A stretch of 64,000 nt of DNA from Paenibacillus albiflavus. Lineage in GTDB: Bacteria > Bacillota > Bacilli > Paenibacillales > NBRC-103111. The position numbers and the translations under genes were made by a program. Of this stretch, positions 54,676-63,100 are shown in pieces. How positions within the stretch are numbered: the first letter of the stretch is position 1; the number at the start of each line of letters is the position of its first letter. Location of the stretch: assembly GCF_004344915.1 (NCBI RefSeq), contig NZ_SKFG01000001.1:372001-436000 (forward strand), in the 5' to 3' direction. Below the pieces are notes generated by a model, which worked only from the letters and a program-made list of their open reading frames with translations, made no database searches and was not told the origin of the DNA.

Positions 54676-54704
54676 ATTTTACCTTTTTTTACATGTACGT
54701 ACAA
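54676..54704 (-). promoter_or_regulatory. Toxin gene promoter
   Basis: On the minus strand TTGTAC (54699-54704) and TAAAAT (54676-54681) have a 17-bp spacer, giving a leader of about 50 nt. It begins 6 bp after the stop codon of the preceding gene. Confidence 0.6.
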
Positions 54705-54710
54705 GCGTTC

Positions 54711-56090
54711 TCAATCATAATTCTCTTCTATCTCAGTTGTTATTTTTTCTATATTATCGTGCAGTCCTTCCCCAGAATATGATATCAAAGGGGAAACTTC
54801 AATTAATCGATTTTCTCCCGACTCCAGAATTTTGGCGCCACAATTCTCGATCCATTTTTTATGGAGATTTAATATTTGGTTTCTTGCAGTAAAGGGACTA
54901 TCCTGACCTTCTCTATTTTTTACTGGAGCAAATTCCTCTTCACGTTCCACCATTAGAACTGTCACTTGTTCTGCCAAAGGGAAATAGTCAAAAATGAATC
55001 TTTCTAATTTGTATGCATTTGGCTCACTTGGGTTTATAACACAACCTTTAGAATCCACATAAGTTATCTTCTTTAGGGCAATATGGTATGGGATTTGGTA
55101 ATGGATAAAATTTTCTATGAAATCATATCTAAACATGTGTATGGAAATGTTAGCGAGATTTAATAACAATTTACTTTGACTATCCCTTTTTTCTAATAAT
55201 GATTCTGGAATTTCATTATATTCTAAAACGGATGGACGTCCATTACTCGAACACAGAACCCCAACCTTTTCTTCGACGTTACACTTTTCAGTGACTTTTA
55301 TAGCTATTGGATTATTATGTATGGCAGAATAACCTATGAACAAAGGATCAGCTACTTTAATAAGTGCATTATCAACGTTATAATAAAACAGCCAAGTTAT
55401 CCCCCTGTGTTTTATATCCGCAAAGGCCCCTGATTCATAAAGGGAATAAAAACATTCGCCATTTCCACTAGGCACTAAGTTAATTTGTGAAGGCTCAGAA
55501 AAAAGCAACTTTCGTTCTTGATTTAATGCGGGCATAGTTTTTTGTTGAAAGAATATGCAATCTTCTTCTGGGTATCCAAAAAAATCGTGCTTCTGAAAGA
55601 ACATAACAGTTGCGTTATAGTTATCAGGGCTAGTCATAATATACCAAGGAATGTTCTTGCCAGCTCTATTTGAGAGATTTAGTAATCGCTCTGCTTGTAA
55701 TTGAAATAATGACTTACCTGAAGGCAAGCCTATATCCAATGAGCCTTTAGGTCCATCATGCCCTAATCTGGCACCTTGTCCTCCTGCAACAACAATAACA
55801 CCCACTTTACCATTTCGGATTAATCTCCAGCCCTCATTTGTGTACATCTCCCTTTGTTCATTTGTAAGGTCATCTAGTCTTTGATAATCAAGAGGTTGAA
55901 CAGAATTATGGTTAAACTCACACTGCCCGGTCTCATCAAGAACTGAATAAAGTTGATCAAAATCAATTCTAAGTATTTGTTCAATCAAATTGTCCTTATC
56001 AGAATTATTGAGACCATTAAGAAAATCTAACACATGCTCTTGATTATATTTACTGAGTAATTGTTTAACCTGTAAAAGTTTATCATTCAT
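54711..56090 (-). CDS. UDPGP-family UDP-sugar pyrophosphorylase (UAP1/AGX-like)
   Basis: A 459-residue nucleotidyltransferase that resembles the mainly eukaryotic UDP-N-acetylglucosamine/UDP-glucose pyrophosphorylases rather than bacterial GlmU or GalU. The UTP-binding motif is VVAGGQGARLGHDGPKGSLD, then LPSGKSLFQLQAERL, the sugar loop NLVPSGNGECFYSLYESG, WLFYYNVDNAL and the C-terminal EEEFAPVKNREGQDSPFTA, the lysine-containing UAP segment. The product is likely UDP-GlcNAc or a related UDP-sugar. GGGAG precedes the ATG. It lies between attC-like elements E2 and E1, together with the toxin module. Confidence 0.88.
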   Translation of the reverse strand: MNDKLLQVKQLLSKYNQEHVLDFLNGLNNSDKDNLIEQILRIDFDQLYSVLDETGQCEFNHNSVQPLDYQRLDDLTNEQREMYTNEGWRLIRNGKVGVIVVAGGQGARLGHDGPKGSLDIGLPSGKSLFQLQAERLLNLSNRAGKNIPWYIMTSPDNYNATVMFFQKHDFFGYPEEDCIFFQQKTMPALNQERKLLFSEPSQINLVPSGNGECFYSLYESGAFADIKHRGITWLFYYNVDNALIKVADPLFIGYSAIHNNPIAIKVTEKCNVEEKVGVLCSSNGRPSVLEYNEIPESLLEKRDSQSKLLLNLANISIHMFRYDFIENFIHYQIPYHIALKKITYVDSKGCVINPSEPNAYKLERFIFDYFPLAEQVTVLMVEREEEFAPVKNREGQDSPFTARNQILNLHKKWIENCGAKILESGENRLIEVSPLISYSGEGLHDNIEKITTEIEENYD

Positions 56091-56240
56091 TGTCTTTTAC
56101 TCCCTTCATATCCTAAAAATAAGCAATAATTTCCTACCCATATATAGGAGTAATTATTGAACATTACTACACATTAGTTTTAATTGTTTCAATATGGTGT
56201 TCTTTGGCTTTAGTCATTACAATGGTTTTGTACTGATTTC

Positions 56241-56382
56241 CGATAATGCGCTTGCATTCACGATGTCGAGAGCCTTAGAGCGACTGCTCTTAGGCTCTCA
56301 GATGGGTCTCGGCAATTACCTCCTCGCTTCTTACTCCGGGACCGAGGGTCGTCAGATCCGACGCGTTAATGCATTGTTATAC
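56241..56382 (-). repeat. attC-like element E2
   Basis: 142 bp between the deaminase stop and the pyrophosphorylase start. In gene sense it opens GTATAACAATGCATTAACGC and closes ATTATCG. The core holds a strong stem, GAGAGCCTTAGAGC (56268-56281) with GCTCTTAGGCTCTC (56286-56299), one mismatch. Confidence 0.7.
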
Positions 56383-56404
56383 AATGTTACTAACTTCCTT
56401 GAAA

Positions 56405-56911
56405 TCAACCATCATGCCATTCAGTTCTTATCCTGCCTCGATTCGAGAAAAACTCAGCCATCATCTTTCTCTGACGATCTTCTAATTCTTGTATTGGTGC
56501 AGCTTCAATGGATATATCTGAAAATCTATCGATAAATAATGGTTCTTTTTTTAATTTTCTCATCGCTCCCATTGATATATCATTTGCTGCCCAAACCACT
56601 CTCTTTATTGAGAAAGATAGCAATATTGCACCACTACACATTAGACACGGCTCACACGTTGTATATAATGTCAAATCTCTCTTCTTATATTTCTTGTTAT
56701 CAATATCCAGCATTAATACCGATGCTCTTCTTATCACTTCAACTTCAGCATGTGCAGTTGTATCGCATTCAGAAAAGACCTTGTTTCTTCCCTTACTAAC
56801 AATCTCACCTAACGAATTTACTAATACTGCTCCAATTGGATAAGTTCCTTCTTTCATAGATCTTTCAGCTTCTTCGAAAGCCGCGAGGAGATACTTTCGA
56901 TCTTCCTCCAT
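56405..56911 (-). CDS. Nucleoside deaminase (cytidine deaminase-like zinc enzyme)
   Basis: A 168-residue CDA-superfamily enzyme. The zinc site is HAEVEVIRRA (His and catalytic Glu near residues 54-56) and CEPCLMCSGAI. The sequence YPIGAVLVNSLGEIVSKGRN is typical of the guanine deaminase/TadA/CodA branch. The substrate is uncertain. It is a stand-alone gene flanked on both sides by attC-like elements (E3 upstream, E2 downstream), exactly as an integron gene cassette. Confidence 0.88.
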   Translation of the reverse strand: MEEDRKYLLAAFEEAERSMKEGTYPIGAVLVNSLGEIVSKGRNKVFSECDTTAHAEVEVIRRASVLMLDIDNKKYKKRDLTLYTTCEPCLMCSGAILLSFSIKRVVWAANDISMGAMRKLKKEPLFIDRFSDISIEAAPIQELEDRQRKMMAEFFSNRGRIRTEWHDG

Positions 56912-56944
56912 CTAATCACCTCATTCTCATCCTTCGATCATTTC

Positions 56945-57105
56945 GTATAACGTTTGTGTGTTTCCGACCCCGAGACCCTTAAGGCACGTAGTGCCGCCCG
57001 CTGCGCGATTAGGTTCGCAGGGTTGTCCGCCTGATCCAGCTCCTCGAAAATCCTCGGGCGGACCAAGGAGCCGAATGGCTACGCAGCGTGAATACTGCGT
57101 TATCT
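56945..57105 (-). repeat. attC-like element E3
   Basis: 161 bp. In gene sense it opens AGATAACGCAGTATTCACGC and closes AACGTTATAC, with GCCTTAAGGGTCTCGG 40 bases before the end. The inner part is GC-rich and self-complementary (TCCGCC...GGCGGA arms). Confidence 0.72.
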
Positions 57106-57168
57106 GAAGTACGACCTTCGTTGAAATTCCTTCAAAACGTAAGTTTCATTTTGCTCTTGTCGTATATC

Positions 57169-57350
57169 AGATAACGTTTCTGTGTTCATGACGCCAAAGA
57201 ACTTAAGGCATTCACCAATCGATCAAAAATGATCGACTGGTACCGGCTGCGTTTGCGCAGTTAGTCCTGCAGGTGTCTCCACCTGTATTATTCCATTGCA
57301 AAATACACCCTGTGGGGCAAATGTCCCGATGCGTGAACATATTGTTATCT
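57169..57350 (-). repeat. attC-like element E4
   Basis: 182 bp. The outer arms TCAGATAAC and GTTATCTGA are perfect inverted repeats of 9 bp, followed inward by TTCACG and CATGAA arms after unequal spacers, the two-box layout of attC. It is separated from E3 by only 63 bp, leaving no room for a gene (an empty or eroded cassette). Confidence 0.75.
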
Positions 57351-57442
57351 GACGCCTGGCACTTCCTTGAGTAAGCGAAGATATGCTTTATTATCTAAAT
57401 GTCTTTATTATCGTCTTTTATGCCTTAATGTCCTTAATGTCC

Positions 57443-57550
57443 TTAATATCTTATAGATGTTTTTTTCCAAGTTCGATTGGTAATGTAGTAATATGTCGGA
57501 ATAGCTGCCAGTGCCAGAATCCCAAGAATCTTAATAATTATTATGCTCAC
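57443..57550 (-). CDS. 35-residue single-helix membrane peptide
   Basis: A GTG start at 57550 with a strong GAGGGGG 7 bases upstream. The product has one hydrophobic helix (SIIIIKILGILALAAIPTYY) and a basic tail (NRTWKKTSIRY). It is the only gene between attC-like elements E5 and E4. It could be a membrane-active toxin or a small regulatory peptide. The 3' flank carries a 9-bp tandem repeat (CCTTAATGT, about three copies, 57423-57448) that overlaps the stop codon. Confidence 0.6.
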   Translation of the reverse strand: MSIIIIKILGILALAAIPTYYYITNRTWKKTSIRY

Positions 57551-57607
57551 AGTTTTACCCCCTCAAATGTCCCTTATTGGTTTATGATATGGTTCTTGCT
57601 GGGTTTT

Positions 57608-57771
57608 AGAAAACGTTGTTGTATCCATGACGACGAGAAGATTAAGGTGGCGAAGTCCCCCGGGTGGCTTCGTCACTTTTCCTCGTAGTTGTGTCAACCT
57701 GAAATGACTCTTCGTAATTTATCGGACGGATTGAGGGCAGAATGGCATAAAACGTGAATATATTGTTAGAC
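57608..57771 (-). repeat. attC-like element E5
   Basis: 164 bp, starting 32 bp after the stop of the hydrolase-like gene. In gene sense it opens GTCTAAC, a full match to RYYYAAC, continues AATATATTCACG, and closes AACGTTTTCT. The inner stem is GGCGAAGTCC/GGCTTCGTC. Confidence 0.72.
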
Positions 57772-57802
57772 CATTTTATGTAGAACTACTTTCTAATTGT
57801 CC

Positions 57803-58420
57803 TTAATTACTTCTAAAACAATGATCAGTAATTTTTACAATTGATTTCATGATCTCTAAGGAATCAACAACGTTAGAAACCTCTAATGCATGGTTTGCTT
57901 CATCGACTTTATGTAATAATACTGTTTGGGATTTCTCAAGTTGAATAACATCTTGCTCATCGATAATCTTGTCTGCCGTCCCCCATATTACTATTCCCGA
58001 TGAGTCTTTAATCATAGGAATCGATGATTTCATTGGAGTTAAGAATATATGCTTTATTTTATTTTCTTCAATTTGTGTTGCAACCTTTGCAGCTATGTAT
58101 GTTCCCAAACTCTTGCTCACAAAAACTATTTTTTCGTAATTATTCATTATCCCAGACATTGAATTGTAACTTTCATTAATAATTGTTTTTACATCTTCTG
58201 GGCTAAAATCTAACCTAGCAGCTTGGTAACCATACTCAAGCAATAACACATCATAATTAGATGTAATTGCTGATTTCATAACATAATACAATAAAGGTTT
58301 TTCACAGGAGTAATTTTGACCAGGAAAGAAGACTGCTAATGAAGAATTATTATTGCTTATATATTTTTGATTTAACTCTTTCCCACCATATGAGGGAACA
58401 GTAATATTATTTACGAACAT
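57803..58420 (-). CDS. Alpha/beta-hydrolase-like protein, cassette-borne
   Basis: A 205-residue protein with a degenerate hydrolase layout: AVFFPGQNYSCEKPLLYY (oxyanion strand), the nucleophile turn IVFVSKSLGTYIA (S-x-S-x-G), an acid in VIWGTADKIIDEQD and the histidine in VDEANHALEV. All three catalytic residues appear present. The substrate is unknown. It starts at the ATG at 58420 after GAGAGGTG; six upstream codons are unsupported. It is the first recognisable gene of the cassette array. Confidence 0.75.
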   Translation of the reverse strand: MFVNNITVPSYGGKELNQKYISNNNSSLAVFFPGQNYSCEKPLLYYVMKSAITSNYDVLLLEYGYQAARLDFSPEDVKTIINESYNSMSGIMNNYEKIVFVSKSLGTYIAAKVATQIEENKIKHIFLTPMKSSIPMIKDSSGIVIWGTADKIIDEQDVIQLEKSQTVLLHKVDEANHALEVSNVVDSLEIMKSIVKITDHCFRSN

Positions 58421-58699
58421 TATTGACACCTCTCTCATTATAAATCTCTTCAGTAGTTTCCTCTAACCCTACATTCGCAAAGCTCATAAAATTACAGAAT
58501 AGGTTTGAACATATGAATTTCATATACTTGATATAGCCTTTTGAACCGTATCCTTATTATAGTATAATACGGAAATTTATGGATCATTAATAATCTCTTT
58601 TTTCCAAACTAAAGAAACTCATGCAACCCGTCTCAAAAACATCAAAATAAATGATCTTCACGAACATCTCATCAATGACAGGTACGTGTGGGTCAATAA

Positions 58700-58861
58700 C
58701 TAGCTATATTCAATGGATAAGAAGACAGGCTTGTTGTCGCGCTTGGCGATTTCAAAAGCTTCTTCGGACCAAGGGAACAAGTCTACTGGGTTGTGGGCGT
58801 GTTGGAGTAAGTATGGGGACTTTTACTTGGCTAATCTATTGGGTGTTTTGTGAATTGTCAT
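58700..58861 (-). pseudogene. 5' fragment of a yyaL-type (DUF255, thioredoxin-domain) gene
   Basis: The minus strand reads MTIHKTPNRLAK, a stop, then [19 protein letters not shown] and [21 protein letters not shown] before another stop. This matches the N-terminus of the highly conserved YyaL/SSP411 family (S-P-Y-L-L-Q-H-A-x-N-P-V-D-W, then FLSIGYSTCHWCHVM). The active-site CxxC and the remaining ~600 residues are absent, one in-frame stop interrupts it, and Gly is changed to Glu before the break. The rest of the 58421-59142 gap shows no gene. Confidence 0.85.
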
Positions 58862-59142
58862 GGGGCATCATCTCTTTTCTTTGGATAACTTTGTCGGTAT
58901 AATGAGCTAATCACACCTCTACCTTACATATAAGAAGAATTCATATCTGTACATTAGTTTTGAACAACACCCGTTTATTGATGTTATTAAAATTACTTGG
59001 ATGTTCTATTTAATATTAAACTTTGCTTTATTCAGTCTTGAACTGACTACTTTGATAGAAATGGACTTATCTCACATAAGGTACTTGTTTTTGATAATAA
59101 ATATCGATTCCCCTTAAATTCACTATCTATGGAGGTATTCTT

Positions 59143-60114
59143 TTGAAAGTAGCTCTTTTAAAAGGACGAAATGTAAATAAGATAATTACTATATTAGATT
59201 ATAAGCCAGAATACAAAAATCATTTATATTGTTCCACCCCAGATTGTGGTTGTAGATTGGTTTATATCAGTAGTTTTGTTTCAAGCACTACAACTGTGCA
59301 AGCTTTTTTTAGAACACATAAAGATGAAACACATTCTAGTGATTGCCCCCAGGCTTTTCAACGAAATGCTGACACAGTATTTGCTACTAAATGTGCTGTA
59401 AAAGGCTGTACGAATCCAGCAGAATTTGAAGTATACTTATATGACTACTATGCACCTCCGATAAATAGAGAATTCATGGAACAAGATTTTACTTGTCCCT
59501 ATCTTTGTGAAGATCATATGAATTTTAATGAAACTCAGGCGATTGGAAAAAAGGAACCGCGTGGAAGTGTTACATATCCTTACACAAACAAGGACAAAGC
59601 CCAGGGATACACAAAATATATCCCTATTAAAAAAAGTTCCATATACATAGATCCTGAAAATAAACTATATAATAACCATATCAATTTGGAAGTTATCGAT
59701 GTTAACTCTCAATTAATAAAATACTTGGCTCGATTTCCTGAATTGATTAGAGACATTGATCCTAGAAAGTTTGAGGAAATTGTTGCCGAAATATTTCATA
59801 AAAAAGGGTTTTCTGTATCACTAACACCAAGAACAAGAGATGGGGGTAAGGATATTTATGCAGTACAACATGGAATGTTTGGACCACAACTGCTGGTAAT
59901 CGAATGCAAAAGATATAGTAGCACTAATAAAGTTGGTGTTGAACTTGTTAGAGGTATCTACGGGGTAAAAATGGCAGAAAGAGCAACTGCTGCAATGCTA
60001 GTTACAACATCTTACTTTTCTAAAGATGCCATTGACTTTGCTTCACCGTTAAAGTATGAATTATCTTTAAAAGATTTCATTGATCTAAAAACTTGGTTAA
60101 AAGATTATCGATAA
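59143..60114 (+). CDS. Mrr-type restriction endonuclease-like protein with zinc-finger N-terminus
   Basis: A 323-residue predicted DNA nuclease. The N-terminal half has two cysteine clusters: Cys30, Cys35, Cys37 and later His64/Cys68 in a CoiA-like pattern (FFRTHKDETHSSDCP), and Cys84, Cys89, Cys118, Cys122, His125. The C-terminal half is the PD-(D/E)xK Mrr_cat domain: RKFEEIVAEIFHKKGF (Glu near 211), GGKDIYA (Asp237), LLVIECKRY (Glu254, Lys256). It resembles type IV restriction or toxin-effector nucleases that attack modified or foreign DNA. It is convergent with, not co-transcribed with, the large STAND-like gene. A GGAGG precedes the TTG start. Confidence 0.85.
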   Translation: MKVALLKGRNVNKIITILDYKPEYKNHLYCSTPDCGCRLVYISSFVSSTTTVQAFFRTHKDETHSSDCPQAFQRNADTVFATKCAVKGCTNPAEFEVYLYDYYAPPINREFMEQDFTCPYLCEDHMNFNETQAIGKKEPRGSVTYPYTNKDKAQGYTKYIPIKKSSIYIDPENKLYNNHINLEVIDVNSQLIKYLARFPELIRDIDPRKFEEIVAEIFHKKGFSVSLTPRTRDGGKDIYAVQHGMFGPQLLVIECKRYSSTNKVGVELVRGIYGVKMAERATAAMLVTTSYFSKDAIDFASPLKYELSLKDFIDLKTWLKDYR

Positions 60115-60157
60115 AATAACAATAAACAGGCTCTCTTGGGAGCCTGTTTATTGTTAT
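60115..60157. terminator. Bidirectional terminator between the nuclease and the STAND-like gene
   Basis: A long perfect stem (19-bp arms ending CAGGCTC and GAGCCTG) with an AT-rich base and T-runs on both sides. Confidence 0.92.
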
Positions 60158-60186
60158 TTTTTATTCTACTATGACAAGTAAATAGC

Positions 60187-63100
60187 TTACGCCATACCTT
60201 CTCTCAACATAAATCCACTTGTTGATCCTCTATCAACAAGAAAACTAAGGATACATATGACTTTTTCTCTTACAGCAGGATACTTTTTTATATCAGTTTC
60301 ATATTGTAAGATATATCTCCGGATAAACTCTTCGATATAATATTCGGTATTTACTTGCAGAACTATTTGCTTCAAATGAGTATTATTTTTTATGATTGTA
60401 TACAACCATTCCAGCCCTTCCTCGACATAACTGTATCCAATCGTATTGAGTACTCTTGAAACAGCGTAGAGGACAATTGGGTTATATCCGATATCTGTTG
60501 CCAGTTGCTGAAAAAACCGTGCATTATTCGATTGCAATGTATGCCAGGATTTTATATTTTCACTCCACCAAGGAAATGCGAGAGCATACGTAGTAATAAT
60601 TTCATCCAAACCACGACCAGTATAATAACGTTCTCGAGTAATACTTTTGTTATACTCCATTTGTTTTTCGCATAATTTTACTAGCGGTTCATATAGCCTA
60701 CCCCATATATCCCAAAAAACTTCGTCCCGCTCAAGGTTGTCTTGTAAAAATACTAATCGACGAAAGAGTTGTTCGATGTAATCAGATGATGTTATATACG
60801 GGATAAAGTCTTCGATCAACCGCTGACGAATATAAGTATCATGTAAATTAATAAAAAAACTTGCCAACCAGTCTATATAAGCGCTATCCAGTTCATAGTT
60901 TCGTTGTACTTTACGCTCTCTTACATGATCCTCTTTAAAAAGATATTGCCATGTTAATGGCCCTACCTGTTTAATAACAGTATATGTTGCCTCCTTTGAA
61001 GGGGACAACATCATACATGCGCTAAGCATTACATTTTCATTTAATTTAGAAAAATCGAGTTCATTAATGCTTGGCGAAGAGTTTATGATGCCTTTGATTA
61101 CTTTCCTCTTCTTCTTAAAAAAATTGATTGTTGAGGTACCATTGTAGACAAGCACATTTGAATCATATTCCGGTTTTAGTCTAATATACGCCACAAATAG
61201 TTGCTCCGCATTAGAAGGACAGATTTCCCATGCATTAGATGAGAAGCTTTTTATGGCTGCTTTGTTCAGATACCCCTCATCCAGAAGAAGAGCGAGAAAA
61301 ATAACTGCTGGTTCATCAAGTATCCCCTGAGCTGATTTTGTATAACTATTAATTATTGTGGGTAGCGATGCAATGGCCGCTTCAGATCCATCACCAATTT
61401 GATACATCCGTTGTTGCTGTATTGTTACTTTTAAGTACAAAGTTAATAGTTGTTCACAATTATTTCGTTGATCTACTGTAAGAACATCAGGAAAGTCTCT
61501 AATCAATACAGCAGATACATATATGGGAGCGCTTCTGGTGAGATAATTATAATCCGATGTATTTTCTTCAGATAAAATCTCATTCATTTCTTCAAGCGCC
61601 ATCAAGGGCTGCTCCTCAAATGTACTATATTTCTTGTAACTTTGAACGTCGTTCTCAAATCTTGCTTTTGCCCAAATTACTAAGGGGGTATGCTTATATA
61701 AAATATCCGATTGTTCTTTTGTACTCTTACTTAGCTTCTTAAGATCATCTGGCAAATCAGGAACCATAGGAATGTACATTTGGCCATTCTTCTCGATAGC
61801 TGCATCCGTATCTAAGTTCATTCTTCTTAGATCAATCCGATGCAGCACAAAACGAGAAGAAGTATATTCAGTAGGTATATCAGAAAATGCATCATCGATT
61901 TTTTGATAAAGGGTCTTTACTCTTTCTGAAAATTCCGCTTCAGAAAGACCGTGCCCTTGAAATTGGTATTCCAATATGATGTCTTCAAACTTTTTCTTTC
62001 TAAAATCTAAATTATTTGAAGCGATCCTCTCATCGTCATATAATTTATTAGATGGTACTAGTCCTCGGCAGAAGTTTGCATGATTTTCTTGTACGAATCT
62101 TTCAATATCGAAATCAAATACTTCTTTGGTTTGAAGTAATATGCAAGCAATCTTAAATAATTTTTCGGGATATGCTATTACTGCACTGACTACAACGGCG
62201 GTTATCGCGGCTGATTGTGATTTTGACAATAATTCGTAACATACAACTTGAGCTTGATTTCTGTCCATTTGTTTCACAAAAAACAGAAGCCATCTCTCTA
62301 ACGCCATAAGCATACACTCAAGTAATTTAGGAGCCACAGATGTACCTCGATGCATAAGCCAAAGCCTCCTACTTGCGGTCTGCTCAACCACTGTCCCATT
62401 AGGCAGTTTGATGTAAATAGTACTGCATTCATTGTACTCTTTTTCAAGAAACGAATTAGAATAACTCTCCGTAACATGATTGAAAAAATCTATTACAAAT
62501 TCGATAGCTTTTTGAGGTGACACCCTTAGCAGCTGAAATATTGGGGTGTGGTGGGCACTGGTAGGATAAAAATCATGTTCCGTTTCGGAATTCACATCAA
62601 AAGCGTCCTCTATACTATCACGGTGATAATACCGTGGGAATTCAGATTTCTTATCGTTTCTCTTCCAAAAGCATTTCGCCAGCCTTATAACTATATCTGG
62701 ATTCGCTTCGCATAACGAGTAACTATCTAAAACACCTGACAATAATTGTGTAATCAAGTCATAATAATTTGATTGATGATCAATTTCTTGATTTTCTATG
62801 ACTTCCTGAAGAATATGTGTTAACTCAACGTGGAGTTCCAAGGCACTTCCAAGTATAACACTTATGATAGACTTCAGTTTTCTATCTCGAAGAGTATAGT
62901 CTAGATGGTCAGATGACTTTATTGTATTGTAAAAATTCAATGCAACAAGGCCGACATGTTTTGTTTCAATACCAGTTTTATGATTACTTACCCATGTTGA
63001 TAAAGAATCTGTTACGGTCATAATGTTTTTCGCATTCCAAGAGATACGATCAAAGTTATCATAAATATATTTAAATAAAAAAGCCCAACCTGTTCCCGAT

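Noticed and set aside
58651-58902. Plus-strand 83-codon open frame
   Set aside because: It is the complement of the yyaL-type remnant; no ribosome binding site and no recognisable protein.
58940-59000. A further attC-like end (TTGAACAACACCCGTTTATTG) on the plus strand
   Set aside because: Only a partial match, opposite orientation, no partner end within 200 bp.
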